NCBI GenBank assembly: GCA_012656075.1
Contig: JAAKBF010000302.1
Span: 61,638 to 125,637, forward strand
Origin: Phytophthora hibernalis
Taxonomy: Eukaryota; Oomycota; Peronosporomycetes; Peronosporales; Peronosporaceae
Direction: 5' to 3'
DNA length: 64,000 nt
Below the pieces are notes generated by a model. The model worked only from the letters and a program-made list of their open reading frames with translations, did no database searches and was not told the origin of the DNA. Of the stretch, positions 28,501-43,900 are shown one piece after another (positions within the stretch are counted from its first letter, which is position 1; every line of letters begins with the position of its first letter). The position numbers and the translations under genes were made by a program.

Positions 28501-31500
28501 AAGTGTCGCTGAACCTCGGCTGATGAGTCGCTGAACTCGGCTGATGAGTCGCCGAACTCGGCTGAAGGGTGGGAGAGATCCATAACGACTCCAGGGCACG
28601 TGGTATTTGTGTTGGAACTCGGTGGAACCCGACGGCTGCGTTGGAGAGGCGTTGATCGAGCTCAAGTGTCGCTGAACCTCGGCTGATGAGTCGCTGAACT
28701 CGGCTGATGAGTCGCCGAACTCGGCTGAAGGGTGGGGGAGATCCATAACGACTCCAGGGCACGTGGTATTTGTGTTGGAACTCGGTGGAACCCGACGGCT
28801 GCGTTGGAGAGGCGTTGATCGAGCCCAAGTGTCGCTGAACCTCGGCTGATGAGTCGCTGAACTCGGCTGATGAGTCGCCGAACTCGGCTGAAGGGTGGGA
28901 GAGATCCATAACGACTCCAGGGCACGTTGTATTTGTATTGGAACTCGGTGGAACCCGACGGCTGCGTTGGAGAGGCGTTGATCGAGCCCAAGTGTCGCTG
29001 AACCTCGGCTGATGAGTCGCTGAACTCGGCTGATGAGTCGCCGAACTCGGCTGAAGGGTGGGAGAGATCCATAACGACTCCAGGGCACGTTGTATTTGTA
29101 TTGGAACTCGGTGGAACCCGACGGCTGCGTTGGAGAGGCGTTGATCGAGCCCAAGTGTCGCTGAACCTCGGCTGATGAGTCGCTGAACTCGGCTGATGAG
29201 TCGCCGAACTCGGCTGAAGGGTGGGAGAGATCCATAACGACTCCAGGGCACGTGGTATTTGTGTTGGAACTCGGTGGAACCCGACGGCTGCGTTGGAGAG
29301 GCGTTGATCGAGCCCAAGTGTCGCTGAACCTCGGCTGATGAGTCGCTGAACTCGGCTGATGAGTCGCCGAACTCGGCTGAAGGGTGGGAGAGATCCATAA
29401 CGACTCCAGGGCACGTGGTATTTGTATTGGAACTCGGTGGAACCCGACGGCTGCGTTGGAGAGGCGTTGATCGAGCCCAAGTGTCGCTGAACCTCGGCTG
29501 ATGAGTCGCTGAACTCGGCTGATGAGTCGCCGAACTCGGCTGAAGGGTGGGAGAGATCCATAACGACTCCAGGGCACGTGGTATTTGTGTTGGAACTCGG
29601 TGGAACCCGACGGCTGCGTTGGAGAGGCGTTGATCGAGCCCAAGTGTCGCTGAACCTCGGCTGATGAGTCGCTGAACTCGGCTGATGAGTCGCCGAACTC
29701 GGCTGAAGGGTGGGAGAGATCCATAACGACTCCAGGGCACGTGGTATTTGTGTTGGAACTCGGTGGAACCCGACGGCTGCGTTGGAGAGGCGTTGATCGA
29801 GCCCAAGTGTCGCTGAACCTCGGCTGATGAGTCGCTGAACTCGGCTGATGAGTCGCCGAACTCGGCTGAAGGGTGGGAGAGATCCATAACGACTCCAGGG
29901 CACTTGGTATTTGTATTGGAACTCGGTGGAACCCGACGGCTGCGTTGGAGAGGCGTTGATCGAGCCCAAGTGTCGCTGAACCTCGGCTGATGAGTCGCTG
30001 AACTCGGCTGATGAGTCGCCGAACTCGGCTGAAGGGTGGGAGAGATCCATAACGACTCCAGGGCACGTGGTATTTGTATTGGAACTCGGTGGAACCCGAC
30101 GGCTGCGTTGGAGAGGCGTTGATCGAGCCCAAGTGTCGCTGAACCTCGGCTGATGAGTCGCTGAACTCGGCTGATGAGTCACCGAACTCGGCTGAAGGGT
30201 GGGAGAGATCCATAACGACTCCAGGGCACGTTGTATTTGTATTGGAACTCGGTGGAACCCGACGGCTGCGTTGGAGAGGCGTTGATCGAGCCCAAGTGTC
30301 GCTGAACCTCGGCTGATGAGTCGCTGAACTCGGCTGATGAGTCGCCGAACTCGGCTGAAGGGTGGGAGATCCATAACGACTCCAGGGCACTTGGTATTTG
30401 TATTGGAACTCGGTGGAACCCGACGGCTGCGTTGGAGAGGCGTTGATCGAGCCCAAGTGTCGCTGAACCTCGGCTGATGAGTCGCTGAACTCGGCTGATG
30501 AGTCGCCGAACTCGGCTGAAGGGTGGGAGAGATCCATAACGACTCCAGGGCACGTGGTATTTGTGTTGGAACTCGGTGGAACCCGACGGCTGCGTTGGAG
30601 AGGCGTTGATCGAGCCCAAGTGTCGCTGAACCTCGGCTGATGAGTCGCTGAACTCGGCTGATGAGTCGCCGAACTCGGCTGAAGGGTGGGAGAGATCCAT
30701 AACGACTCCAGGGCACGTTGTATTTGTATTGGAACTCGGTGGAACCCGACGGCTGCGTTGGAGAGGCGTTGATCGAGCCCAAGTGTCGCTGAACCTCGGC
30801 TGATGAGTCGCTGAACTCGGCTGATGAGTCGCCGAACTCGGCTGAAGGGTGGGAGAGATCCATAACGACTCCAGGGCACGTGGTATTTGTGTTGGAACTC
30901 GGTGGAACCCGACGGCTGCGTTGGAGAGGCGTTGATCGAGCCCAAGTGTCGCTGAACCTCGGCTGATGAGTCGCCGAACTCGGCTGAAGGGTGGGAGAGA
31001 TCCATAACGACTCCAGGGCACTTGGTATTTGTATTGGAACTCGGTGGAACCCGACGGCTGCGTTGGAGAGGCGTTGATCGAGCCCAAGTGTCGCTGAACC
31101 TCGGCTGATGAGTCGCTGAACTCGGCTGATGAGTCGCCGAACTCGGCTGAAGGGTGGGAGAGATCCATAACGACTCCAGGGCACGTGGTATTTGTGTTGG
31201 AACTCGGTGGAACCCGACGGCTGCGTTGGAGAGGCGTTGATCGAGCCCAAGTGTCGCTGAACCTCGGCTGATGAGTCGCTGAACTCGGCTGATGAGTCGC
31301 CGAACTCGGCTGAAGGGTGGGAGAGATCCATAACGACTCCAGGGCACGTTGTATTTGTATTGGAACTCGGTGGAACCCGACGGCTGCGTTGGAGAGGCGT
31401 TGATCGAGCCCAAGTGTCGCTGAACCTCGGCTGATGAGTCGCTGAACTCGGCTGATGAGTCGCCGAACTCGGCTGAAGGGTGGGAGAGATCCATAACGAC

Positions 31501-31900
31501 TCCAGGGCACTTGGTATTTGTATTGGAACTCGGTGGAACCCGACGGCTGCGTTGGAGAGGCGTTGATCGAGCCCAAGTGTCGCTGAACCTCGGCTGATGA
31601 GTCGCTGAACTCGGCTGATGAGTCGCCGAACTCGGCTGAAGGGTGGGAGAGATCCATAACGACTCCAGGGCACGTGGTATTTGTATTGGAACTCGGTGGA
31701 ACCCGACGGCTGCGTTGGAGAGGCGTTGATCGAGCCCAAGTGTCGCTGAACCTCGGCTGATGAGTCGCTGAACTCGGCTGATGAGTCGCCGAACTCGGCT
31801 GAAGGGTGGGAGAGATCCATAACGACTCCAGGGCACGTTGTATTTGTATTGGAACTCGGTGGAACCCGACGGCTGCGTTGGAGAGGCGTTGATCGAGCCC
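25523..31900 (-). repeat. satellite, left diverse zone
   Basis: Units mix alternatives at several sites: CACTTGGT, CACGTGGT or CACGTTGT; TATTGG or TGTTGG; CTGCGTTGG or CTGAGTTGG; GAGCCCAAG or GAGCTCAAG; GAAGGGTGGG or GATGGGTGGG. Units with an extra 21-bp subrepeat occur near 26040 and 26860, and a shortened unit near 26705. Edge divergence of this kind is normal for satellites. Confidence 0.85.
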
Positions 31901-34900
31901 AAGTGTCGCTGAACCTCGGCTGATGAGTCGCTGAACTCGGCTGATGAGTCGCCGAACTCGGCTGAAGGGTGGGAGAGATCCATAACGACTCCAGGGCACG
32001 TGGTATTTGTATTGGAACTCGGTGGAACCCGACGGCTGCGTTGGAGAGGCGTTGATCGAGCCCAAGTGTCGAACCTCGGCTGATGAGTCGCTGAACTCGG
32101 CTGATGAGTCGCCGAACTCGGCTGAAGGGTGGGAGAGATCCATAACGACTCCAGGGCACTTGGTATTTGTATTGGAACTCGGTGGAACCCGACGGCTGCG
32201 TTGGAGAGGCGTTGATCGAGCCCAAGTGTCGCTGAACCTCGGCTGATGAGTCGCTGAACTCGGCTGATGAGTCGCCGAACTCGGCTGAAGGGTGGGAGAG
32301 ATCCATAACGACTCCAGGGCACTTGGTATTTGTATTGGAACTCGGTGGAACCCGACGGCTGCGTTGGAGAGGCGTTGATCGAGCCCAAGTGTCGCTGAAC
32401 CTCGGCTGATGAGTCGCTGAACTCGGCTGATGAGTCGCCGAACTCGGCTGAAGGGTGGGAGAGATCCATAACGACTCCAGGGCACGTGGTATTTGTATTG
32501 GAACTCGGTGGAACCCGACGGCTGCGTTGGAGAGGCGTTGATCGAGCCCAAGTGTCGCTGAACCTCGGCTGATGAGTCGCTGAACTCGGCTGATGAGTCG
32601 CCGAACTCGGCTGAAGGGTGGGAGAGATCCATAACGACTCCAGGGCACGTGGTATTTGTATTGGAACTCGGTGGAACCCGACGGCTGCGTTGGAGAGGCG
32701 TTGATCGAGCCCAAGTGTCGCTGAACCTCGGCTGATGAGTCGCTGAACTCGGCTGATGAGTCGCCGAACTCGGCTGAAGGGTGGGAGAGATCCATAACGA
32801 CTCCAGGGCACGTTGTATTTGTATTGGAACTCGGTGGAACCCGACGGCTGCGTTGGAGAGGCGTTGATCGAGCCCAAGTGTCGCTGAACCTCGGCTGATG
32901 AGTCGCTGAACTCGGCTGATGAGTCGCCGAACTCGGCTGAAGGGTGGGAGAGATCCATAACGACTCCAGGGCACTTGTATTTGTATTGGAACTCGGTGGA
33001 ACCCGACGGCTGCGTTGGAGAGGCGTTGATCGAGCCCAAGTGTCGCTGAACCTCGGCTGATGAGTCGCTGAACTCGGCTGATGAGTCGCCGAACTCGGCT
33101 GAAGGGTGGGAGAGATCCATAACGACTCCAGGGCACTTGGTATTTGTATTGGAACTCGGTGGAACCCGACGGCTGCGTTGGAGAGGCGTTGATCGAGCCC
33201 AAGTGTCGCTGAACCTCGGCTGATGAGTCGCTGAACTCGGCTGATGAGTCGCCGAACTCGGCTGAAGGGTGGGAGAGATCCATAACGACTCCAGGGCACT
33301 TGGTATTTGTATTGGAACTCGGTGGAACCCGACGGCTGCGTTGGAGAGGCGTTGATCGAGCCCAAGTGTCGCTGAACCTCGGCTGATGAGTCGCTGAACT
33401 CGGCTGATGAGTCGCCGAACTCGGCTGAAGGGTGGGAGAGATCCATAACGACTCCAGGGCACGTGGTATTTGTATTGGAACTCGGTGGAACCCGACGGCT
33501 GCGTTGGAGAGGCGTTGATCGAGCCCAAGTGTCGCTGAACCTCGGCTGATGAGTCGCTGAACTCGGCTGATGAGTCGCCGAACTCGGCTGAAGGGTGGGA
33601 GAGATCCATAACGACTCCAGGGCACTTGGTATTTGTATTGGAACTCGGTGGAACCCGACGGCTGCGTTGGAGAGGCGTTGATCGAGCCCAAGTGTCGCTG
33701 AACCTCGGCTGATGAGTCGCTGAACTCGGCTGATGAGTCGCCGAACTCGGCTGAAGGGTGGGAGAGATCCATAACGACTCCAGGGCACTTGGTATTTGTA
33801 TTGGAACTCGGTGGAACCCGACGGCTGCGTTGGAGAGGCGTTGATCGAGCCCAAGTGTCGCTGAACCTCGGCTGATGAGTCGCTGAACTCGGCTGATGAG
33901 TCGCCGAACTCGGCTGAAGGGTGGGAGAGATCCATAACGACTCCAGGGCACGTGGTATTTGTATTGGAACTCGGTGGAACCCGACGGCTGCGTTGGAGAG
34001 GCGTTGATCGAGCCCAAGTGTCGCTGAACCTCGGCTGATGAGTCGCTGAACTCGGCTGATGAGTCGCCGAACTCGGCTGAAGGGTGGGAGAGATCCATAA
34101 CGACTCCAGGGCACTTGGTATTTGTATTGGAACTCGGTGGAACCCGACGGCTGCGTTGGAGAGGCGTTGATCGAGCCCAAGTGTCGCTGAACCTCGGCTG
34201 ATGAGTCGCTGAACTCGGCTGATGAGTCGCCGAACTCGGCTGAAGGGTGGGAGAGATCCATAACGACTCCAGGGCACGTGGTATTTGTATTGGAACTCGG
34301 TGGAACCCGACGGCTGCGTTGGAGAGGCGTTGATCGAGCCCAAGTGTCGCTGAACCTCGGCTGATGAGTCGCTGAACTCGGCTGATGAGTCGCCGAACTC
34401 GGCTGAAGGGTGGGAGAGATCCATAACGACTCCAGGGCACTTGGTATTTGTATTGGAACTCGGTGGAACCCGACGGCTGCGTTGGAGAGGCGTTGATCGA
34501 GCCCAAGTGTCGCTGAACCTCGGCTGATGAGTCGCTGAACTCGGCTGATGAGTCGCCGAACTCGGCTGAAGGGTGGGAGAGATCCATAACGACTCCAGGG
34601 CACTTGGTATTTGTATTGGAACTCGGTGGAACCCGACGGCTGCGTTGGAGAGGCGTTGATCGAGCCCAAGTGTCGCTGAACCTCGGCTGATGAGTCGCTG
34701 AACTCGGCTGATGAGTCGCCGAACTCGGCTGAAGGGTGGGAGAGATCCATAACGACTCCAGGGCACTTGGTATTTGTATTGGAACTCGGTGGAACCCGAC
34801 GGCTGCGTTGGAGAGGCGTTGATCGAGCCCAAGTGTCGCTGAACCTCGGCTGATGAGTCGCTGAACTCGGCTGATGAGTCGCCGAACTCGGCTGAAGGGT

Positions 34901-37900
34901 GGGAGAGATCCATAACGACTCCAGGGCACTTGGTATTTGTATTGGAACTCGGTGGAACCCGACGGCTGCGTTGGAGAGGCGTTGATCGAGCCCAAGTGTC
35001 GCTGAACCTCGGCTGATGAGTCGCTGAACTCGGCTGATGAGTCGCCGAACTCGGCTGAAGGGTGGGAGAGATCCATAACGACTCCAGGGCACTTGGTATT
35101 TGTATTGGAACTCGGTGGAACCCGACGGCTGCGTTGGAGAGGCGTTGATCGAGCCCAAGTGTCGCTGAACCTCGGCTGATGAGTCGCTGAACTCGGCTGA
35201 TGAGTCGCCGAACTCGGCTGAAGGGTGGGAGAGATCCATAACGACTCCAGGGCACTTGGTATTTGTATTGGAACTCGGTGGAACCCGACGGCTGCGTTGG
35301 AGAGGCGTTGATCGAGCCCAAGTGTCGCTGAACCTCGGCTGATGAGTCGCTGAACTCGGCTGATGAGTCGCCGAACTCGGCTGAAGGGTGGGAGAGATCC
35401 ATAACGACTCCAGGGCACGTGGTATTTGTATTGGAACTCGGTGGAACCCGACGGCTGCGTTGGAGAGGCGTTGATCGAGCCCAAGTGTCGCTGAACCTCG
35501 GCTGATGAGTCGCTGAACTCGGCTGATGAGTCGCCGAACTCGGCTGAAGGGTGGGAGAGATCCATAACGACTCCAGGGCACTTGGTATTTGTATTGGAAC
35601 TCGGTGGAACCCGACGGCTGCGTTGGAGAGGCGTTGATCGAGCCCAAGTGTCGCTGAACCTCGGCTGATGAGTCGCTGAACTCGGCTGATGAGTCGCCGA
35701 ACTCGGCTGAAGGGTGGGAGAGATCCATAACGACTCCAGGGCACTTGGTATTTGTATTGGAACTCGGTGGAACCCGACGGCTGCGTTGGAGAGGCGTTGA
35801 TCGAGCCCAAGTGTCGCTGAACCTCGGCTGATGAGTCGCTGAACTCGGCTGATGAGTCGCCGAACTCGGCTGAAGGGTGGGAGAGATCCATAACGACTCC
35901 AGGGCACTTGGTATTTGTATTGGAACTCGGTGGAACCCGACGGCTGCGTTGGAGAGGCGTTGATCGAGCCCAAGTGTCGCTGAACCTCGGCTGATGAGTC
36001 GCTGAACTCGGCTGATGAGTCGCCGAACTCGGCTGAAGGGTGGGAGAGATCCATAACGACTCCAGGGCACTTGTATTTGTATTGGAACTCGGTGGAACCC
36101 GACGGCTGCGTTGGAGAGGCGTTGATCGAGCCCAAGTGTCGCTGAACCTCGGCTGATGAGTCGCTGAACTCGGCTGATGGGTGGGAGAGATCCATAACGA
36201 CTCCAGGGCACTTGGTATTTGTATTGGAACTCGGTGGAACCCGACGGCTGCGTTGGAGAGGCGTTGATCGAGCCCAAGTGTCGCTGAACCTCGGCTGATG
36301 AGTCGCTGAACTCGGCTGATGAGTCGCCGAACTCGGCTGAAGGGTGGGAGAGATCCATAACGACTCCAGGGCACTTGGTATTTGTATTGGAACTCGGTGG
36401 AACCCGACGGCTGCGTTGGAGAGGCGTTGATCGAGCCCAAGTGTCGCTGAACCTCGGCTGATGAGTCGCTGAACTCGGCTGATGAGTCGCCGAACTCGGC
36501 TGAAGGGTGGGAGAGATCCATAACGACTCCAGGGCACGTGGTATTTGTATTGGAACTCGGTGGAACCCGACGGCTGCGTTGGAGAGGCGTTGATCGAGCC
36601 CAAGTGTCGCTGAACCTCGGCTGATGAGTCGCTGAACTCGGCTGATGAGTCGCCGAACTCGGCTGAAGGGTGGGAGAGATCCATAACGACTCCAGGGCAC
36701 TTGGTATTTGTATTGGAACTCGGTGGAACCCGACGGCTGCGTTGGAGAGGCGTTGATCGAGCCCAAGTGTCGCTGAACCTCGGCTGATGAGTCGCTGAAC
36801 TCGGCTGATGAGTCGCCGAACTCGGCTGAAGGGTGGGAGAGATCCATAACGACTCCAGGGCACTTGGTATTTGTATTGGAACTCGGTGGAACCCGACGGC
36901 TGCGTTGGAGAGGCGTTGATCGAGCCCAAGTGTCGCTGAACCTCGGCTGATGAGTCGCTGAACTCGGCTGATGAGTCGCCGAACTCGGCTGAAGGGTGGG
37001 AGAGATCCATAACGACTCCAGGGCACTTGGTATTTGTATTGGAACTCGGTGGAACCCGACGGCTGCGTTGGAGAGGCGTTGATCGAGCCCAAGTGTCGCT
37101 GAACCTCGGCTGATGAGTCGCTGAACTCGGCTGATGAGTCGCCGAACTCGGCTGAAGGGTGGGAGAGATCCATAACGACTCCAGGGCACTTGGTATTTGT
37201 ATTGGAACTCGGTGGAACCCGACGGCTGCGTTGGAGAGGCGTTGATCGAGCCCAAGTGTCGCTGAACCTCGGCTGATGAGTCGCTGAACTCGGCTGATGA
37301 GTCGCCGAACTCGGCTGAAGGGTGGGAGAGATCCATAACGACTCCAGGGCACTTGGTATTTGTATTGGAACTCGGTGGAACCCGACGGCTGCGTTGGAGA
37401 GGCGTTGATCGAGCCCAAGTGTCGCTGAACCTCGGCTGATGAGTCGCTGAACTCGGCTGATGAGTCGCCGAACTCGGCTGAAGGGTGGGAGAGATCCATA
37501 ACGACTCCAGGGCACTTGGTATTTGTATTGGAACTCGGTGGAACCCGACGGCTGCGTTGGAGAGGCGTTGATCGAGCCCAAGTGTCGCTGAACCTCGGCT
37601 GATGAGTCGCTGAACTCGGCTGATGAGTCGCCGAACTCGGCTGAAGGGTGGGAGAGATCCATAACGACTCCAGGGCACTTGGTATTTGTATTGGAACTCG
37701 GTGGAACCCGACGGCTGCGTTGGAGAGGCGTTGATCGAGCCCAAGTGTCGCTGAACCTCGGCTGATGAGTCGCTGAACTCGGCTGATGAGTCGCCGAACT
37801 CGGCTGAAGGGTGGGAGAGATCCATAACGACTCCAGGGCACTTGGTATTTGTATTGGAACTCGGTGGAACCCGACGGCTGCGTTGGAGAGGCGTTGATCG

Positions 37901-40900
37901 AGCCCAAGTGTCGCTGAACCTCGGCTGATGAGTCGCTGAACTCGGCTGATGAGTCGCCGAACTCGGCTGAAGGGTGGGAGAGATCCATAACGACTCCAGG
38001 GCACTTGTATTTGTATTGGAACTCGGTGGAACCCGACGGCTGCGTTGGAGAGGCGTTGATCGAGCCCAAGTGTCGCTGAACCTCGGCTGATGAGTCGCTG
38101 AACTCGGCTGATGAGTCGCCGAACTCGGCTGAAGGGTGGGAGAGATCCATAACGACTCCAGGGCACTTGGTATTTGTATTGGAACTCGGTGGAACCCGAC
38201 GGCTGCGTTGGAGAGGCGTTGATCGAGCCCAAGTGTCGCCTCGGCTGATGAGTCGCTGAACTCGGCTGATGAGTCGCCGAACTCGGCTGAAGGGTGGGAG
38301 AGATCCATAACGACTCCAGGGCACTTGGTATTTGTATTGGAACTCGGTGGAACCCGACGGCTGCGTTGGAGAGGCGTTGATCGAGCCCAAGTGTCGCTGA
38401 ACCTCGGCTGATGAGTCGCTGAACTCGGCTGATGAGTCGCCGAACTCGGCTGAAGGGTGGGAGAGATCCATAACGACTCCAGGGCACTTGGTATTTGTAT
38501 TGGAACTCGGTGGAACCCGACGGCTGCGTTGGAGAGGCGTTGATCGAGCCCAAGTGTCGCTGAACCTCGGCTGATGAGTCGCTGAACTCGGCTGATGAGT
38601 CGCCGAACTCGGCTGAAGGGTGGGAGAGATCCATAACGACTCCAGGGCACTTGGTATTTGTATTGGAACTCGGTGGAACCCGACGGCTGCGTTGGAGAGG
38701 CGTTGATCGAGCCCAAGTGTCGCTGAACCTCGGCTGATGAGTCGCTGAACTCGGCTGATGAGTCGCCGAACTCGGCTGAAGGGTGGGAGAGATCCATAAC
38801 GACTCCAGGGCACTTGGTATTTGTATTGGAACTCGGTGGAACCCGACGGCTGCGTTGGAGAGGCGTTGATCGAGCCCAAGTGTCGCTGAACCTCGGCTGA
38901 TGAGTCGCTGAACTCGGCTGATGAGTCGCCGAACTCGGCTGAAGGGTGGGAGAGATCCATAACGACTCCAGGGCACTTGGTATTTGTATTGGAACTCGGT
39001 GGAACCCGACGGCTGCGTTGGAGAGGCGTTGATCGAGCCCAAGTGTCGCTGAACCTCGGCTGATGAGTCGCTGAACTCGGCTGATGAGTCGCCGAACTCG
39101 GCTGAAGGGTGGGAGAGATCCATAACGACTCCAGGGCACTTGGTATTTGTATTGGAACTCGGTGGAACCCGACGGCTGCGTTGGAGAGGCGTTGATCGAG
39201 CCCAAGTGTCGCTGAACCTCGGCTGATGAGTCGCTGAACTCGGCTGATGAGTCGCCGAACTCGGCTGAAGGGTGGGAGAGATCCATAACGACTCCAGGGC
39301 ACGTGGTATTTGTATTGGAACTCGGTGGAACCCGACGGCTGCGTTGGAGAGGCGTTGATCGAGCCCAAGTGTCGCTGAACCTCGGCTGATGAGTCGCTGA
39401 ACTCGGCTGATGAGTCGCCGAACTCGGCTGAAGGGTGGGAGAGATCCATAACGACTCCAGGGCACTTGGTATTTGTATTGGAACTCGGTGGAACCCGACG
39501 GCTGCGTTGGAGAGGCGTTGATCGAGCCCAAGTGTCGCTGAACCTCGGCTGATGAGTCGCTGAACTCGGCTGATGAGTCGCCGAACTCGGCTGAAGGGTG
39601 GGAGAGATCCATAACGACTCCAGGGCACTTGGTATTTGTATTGGAACTCGGTGGAACCCGACGGCTGCGTTGGAGAGGCGTTGATCGAGCCCAAGTGTCG
39701 CTGAACCTCGGCTGATGAGTCGCTGAACTCGGCTGATGAGTCGCCGAACTCGGCTGAAGGGTGGGAGAGATCCATAACGACTCCAGGGCACTTGGTATTT
39801 GTATTGGAACTCGGTGGAACCCGACGGCTGCGTTGGAGAGGCGTTGATCGAGCCCAAGTGTCGCTGAACCTCGGCTGATGAGTCGCTGAACTCGGCTGAT
39901 GAGTCGCCGAACTCGGCTGAAGGGTGGGAGAGATCCATAACGACTCCAGGGCACTTGGTATTTGTATTGGAACTCGGTGGAACCCGACGGCTGCGTTGGA
40001 GAGGCGTTGATCGAGCCCAAGTGTCGCTGAACCTCGGCTGATGAGTCGCTGAACTCGGCTGATGAGTCGCCGAACTCGGCTGAAGGGTGGGAGAGATCCA
40101 TAACGACTCCAGGGCACTTGGTATTTGTATTGGAACTCGGTGGAACCCGACGGCTGCGTTGGAGAGGCGTTGATCGAGCCCAAGTGTCGCTGAACCTCGG
40201 CTGATGAGTCGCTGAACTCGGCTGATGAGTCGCCGAACTCGGCTGAAGGGTGGGAGAGATCCATAACGACTCCAGGGCACTTGGTATTTGTATTGGAACT
40301 CGGTGGAACCCGACGGCTGCGTTGGAGAGGCGTTGATCGAGCCCAAGTGTCGCTGAACCTCGGCTGATGAGTCGCTGAACTCGGCTGATGAGTCGCCGAA
40401 CTCGGCTGAAGGGTGGGAGAGATCCATAACGACTCCAGGGCACTTGGTATTTGTATTGGAACTCGGTGGAACCCGACGGCTGCGTTGGAGAGGCGTTGAT
40501 CGAGCCCAAGTGTCGCTGAACCTCGGCTGATGAGTCGCTGAACTCGGCTGATGAGTCGCCGAACTCGGCTGAAGGGTGGGAGAGATCCATAACGACTCCA
40601 GGGCACTTGGTATTTGTATTGGAACTCGGTGGAACCCGACGGCTGCGTTGGAGAGGCGTTGATCGAGCCCAAGTGTCGCTGAACCTCGGCTGATGAGTCG
40701 CTGAACTCGGCTGATGAGTCGCCGAACTCGGCTGAAGGGTGGGAGAGATCCATAACGACTCCAGGGCACTTGGTATTTGTATTGGAACTCGGTGGAACCC
40801 GACGGCTGCGTTGGAGAGGCGTTGATCGAGCCCAAGTGTCGCTGAACCTCGGCTGATGAGTCGCTGAACTCGGCTGATGAGTCGCCGAACTCGGCTGAAG

Positions 40901-43900
40901 GGTGGGAGAGATCCATAACGACTCCAGGGCACTTGGTATTTGTATTGGAACTCGGTGGAACCCGACGGCTGCGTTGGAGAGGCGTTGATCGAGCCCAAGT
41001 GTCGCTGAACCTCGGCTGATGAGTCGCTGAACTCGGCTGATGAGTCGCCGAACTCGGCTGAAGGGTGGGAGAGATCCATAACGACTCCAGGGCACTTGGT
41101 ATTTGTATTGGAACTCGGTGGAACCCGACGGCTGCGTTGGAGAGGCGTTGATCGAGCCCAAGTGTCGCTGAACCTCGGCTGATGAGTCGCTGAACTCGGC
41201 TGATGAGTCGCCGAACTCGGCTGAAGGGTGGGAGAGATCCATAACGACTCCAGGGCACTTGGTATTTGTATTGGAACTCGGTGGAACCCGACGGCTGCGT
41301 TGGAGAGGCGTTGATCGAGCCCAAGTGTCGCTGAACCTCGGCTGATGAGTCGCTGAACTCGGCTGATGAGTCGCCGAACTCGGCTGAAGGGTGGGAGAGA
41401 TCCATAACGACTCCAGGGCACTTGGTATTTGTATTGGAACTCGGTGGAACCCGACGGCTGCGTTGGAGAGGCGTTGATCGAGCCCAAGTGTCGCTGAACC
41501 TCGGCTGATGAGTCGCTGAACTCGGCTGATGAGTCGCCGAACTCGGCTGAAGGGTGGGAGAGATCCATAACGACTCCAGGGCACTTGGTATTTGTATTGG
41601 AACTCGGTGGAACCCGACGGCTGCGTTGGAGAGGCGTTGATCGAGCCCAAGTGTCGCTGAACCTCGGCTGATGAGTCGCTGAACTCGGCTGATGAGTCGC
41701 CGAACTCGGCTGAAGGGTGGGAGAGATCCATAACGACTCCAGGGCACTTGGTATTTGTATTGGAACTCGGTGGAACCCGACGGCTGCGTTGGAGAGGCGT
41801 TGATCGAGCCCAAGTGTCGCTGAACCTCGGCTGATGAGTCGCTGAACTCGGCTGATGAGTCGCCGAACTCGGCTGAAGGGTGGGAGAGATCCATAACGAC
41901 TCCAGGGCACTTGGTATTTGTATTGGAACTCGGTGGAACCCGACGGCTGCGTTGGAGAGGCGTTGATCGAGCCCAAGTGTCGCTGAACCTCGGCTGATGA
42001 GTCGCTGAACTCGGCTGATGAGTCGCCGAACTCGGCTGAAGGGTGGGAGAGATCCATAACGACTCCAGGGCACTTGGTATTTGTATTGGAACTCGGTGGA
42101 ACCCGACGGCTGCGTTGGAGAGGCGTTGATCGAGCCCAAGTGTCGCTGAACCTCGGCTGATGAGTCGCTGAACTCGGCTGATGAGTCGCCGAACTCGGCT
42201 GAAGGGTGGGAGAGATCCATAACGACTCCAGGGCACTTGGTATTTGTATTGGAACTCGGTGGAACCCGACGGCTGCGTTGGAGAGGCGTTGATCGAGCCC
42301 AAGTGTCGCTGAACCTCGGCTGATGAGTCGCTGAACTCGGCTGATGAGTCGCCGAACTCGGCTGAAGGGTGGGAGAGATCCATAACGACTCCAGGGCACT
42401 TGGTATTTGTATTGGAACTCGGTGGAACCCGACGGCTGCGTTGGAGAGGCGTTGATCGAGCCCAAGTGTCGCTGAACCTCGGCTGATGAGTCGCTGAACT
42501 CGGCTGATGAGTCGCCGAACTCGGCTGAAGGGTGGGAGAGATCCATAACGACTCCAGGGCACTTGGTATTTGTATTGGAACTCGGTGGAACCCGACGGCT
42601 GCGTTGGAGAGGCGTTGATCGAGCCCAAGTGTCGCTGAACCTCGGCTGATGAGTCGCTGAACTCGGCTGATGAGTCGCCGAACTCGGCTGAAGGGTGGGA
42701 GAGATCCATAACGACTCCAGGGCACTTGGTATTTGTATTGGAACTCGGTGGAACCCGACGGCTGCGTTGGAGAGGCGTTGATCGAGCCCAAGTGTCGCTG
42801 AACCTCGGCTGATGAGTCGCTGAACTCGGCTGATGAGTCGCCGAACTCGGCTGAAGGGTGGGAGAGATCCATAACGACTCCAGGGCACTTGGTATTTGTA
42901 TTGGAACTCGGTGGAACCCGACGGCTGCGTTGGAGAGGCGTTGATCGAGCCCAAGTGTCGCTGAACCTCGGCTGATGAGTCGCTGAACTCGGCTGATGAG
43001 TCGCCGAACTCGGCTGAAGGGTGGGAGAGATCCATAACGACTCCAGGGCACTTGGTATTTGTATTGGAACTCGGTGGAACCCGACGGCTGCGTTGGAGAG
43101 GCGTTGATCGAGCCCAAGTGTCGCTGAACCTCGGCTGATGAGTCGCTGAACTCGGCTGATGAGTCGCCGAACTCGGCTGAAGGGTGGGAGAGATCCATAA
43201 CGACTCCAGGGCACTTGGTATTTGTATTGGAACTCGGTGGAACCCGACGGCTGCGTTGGAGAGGCGTTGATCGAGCCCAAGTGTCGCTGAACCTCGGCTG
43301 ATGAGTCGCTGAACTCGGCTGATGAGTCGCCGAACTCGGCTGAAGGGTGGGAGAGATCCATAACGACTCCAGGGCACTTGGTATTTGTATTGGAACTCGG
43401 TGGAACCCGACGGCTGCGTTGGAGAGGCGTTGATCGAGCCCAAGTGTCGCTGAACCTCGGCTGATGAGTCGCTGAACTCGGCTGATGAGTCGCCGAACTC
43501 GGCTGAAGGGTGGGAGAGATCCATAACGACTCCAGGGCACTTGGTATTTGTATTGGAACTCGGTGGAACCCGACGGCTGCGTTGGAGAGGCGTTGATCGA
43601 GCCCAAGTGTCGCTGAACCTCGGCTGATGAGTCGCTGAACTCGGCTGATGAGTCGCCGAACTCGGCTGAAGGGTGGGAGAGATCCATAACGACTCCAGGG
43701 CACTTGGTATTTGTATTGGAACTCGGTGGAACCCGACGGCTGCGTTGGAGAGGCGTTGATCGAGCCCAAGTGTCGCTGAACCTCGGCTGATGAGTCGCTG
43801 AACTCGGCTGATGAGTCGCCGAACTCGGCTGAAGGGTGGGAGAGATCCATAACGACTCCAGGGCACTTGGTATTTGTATTGGAACTCGGTGGAACCCGAC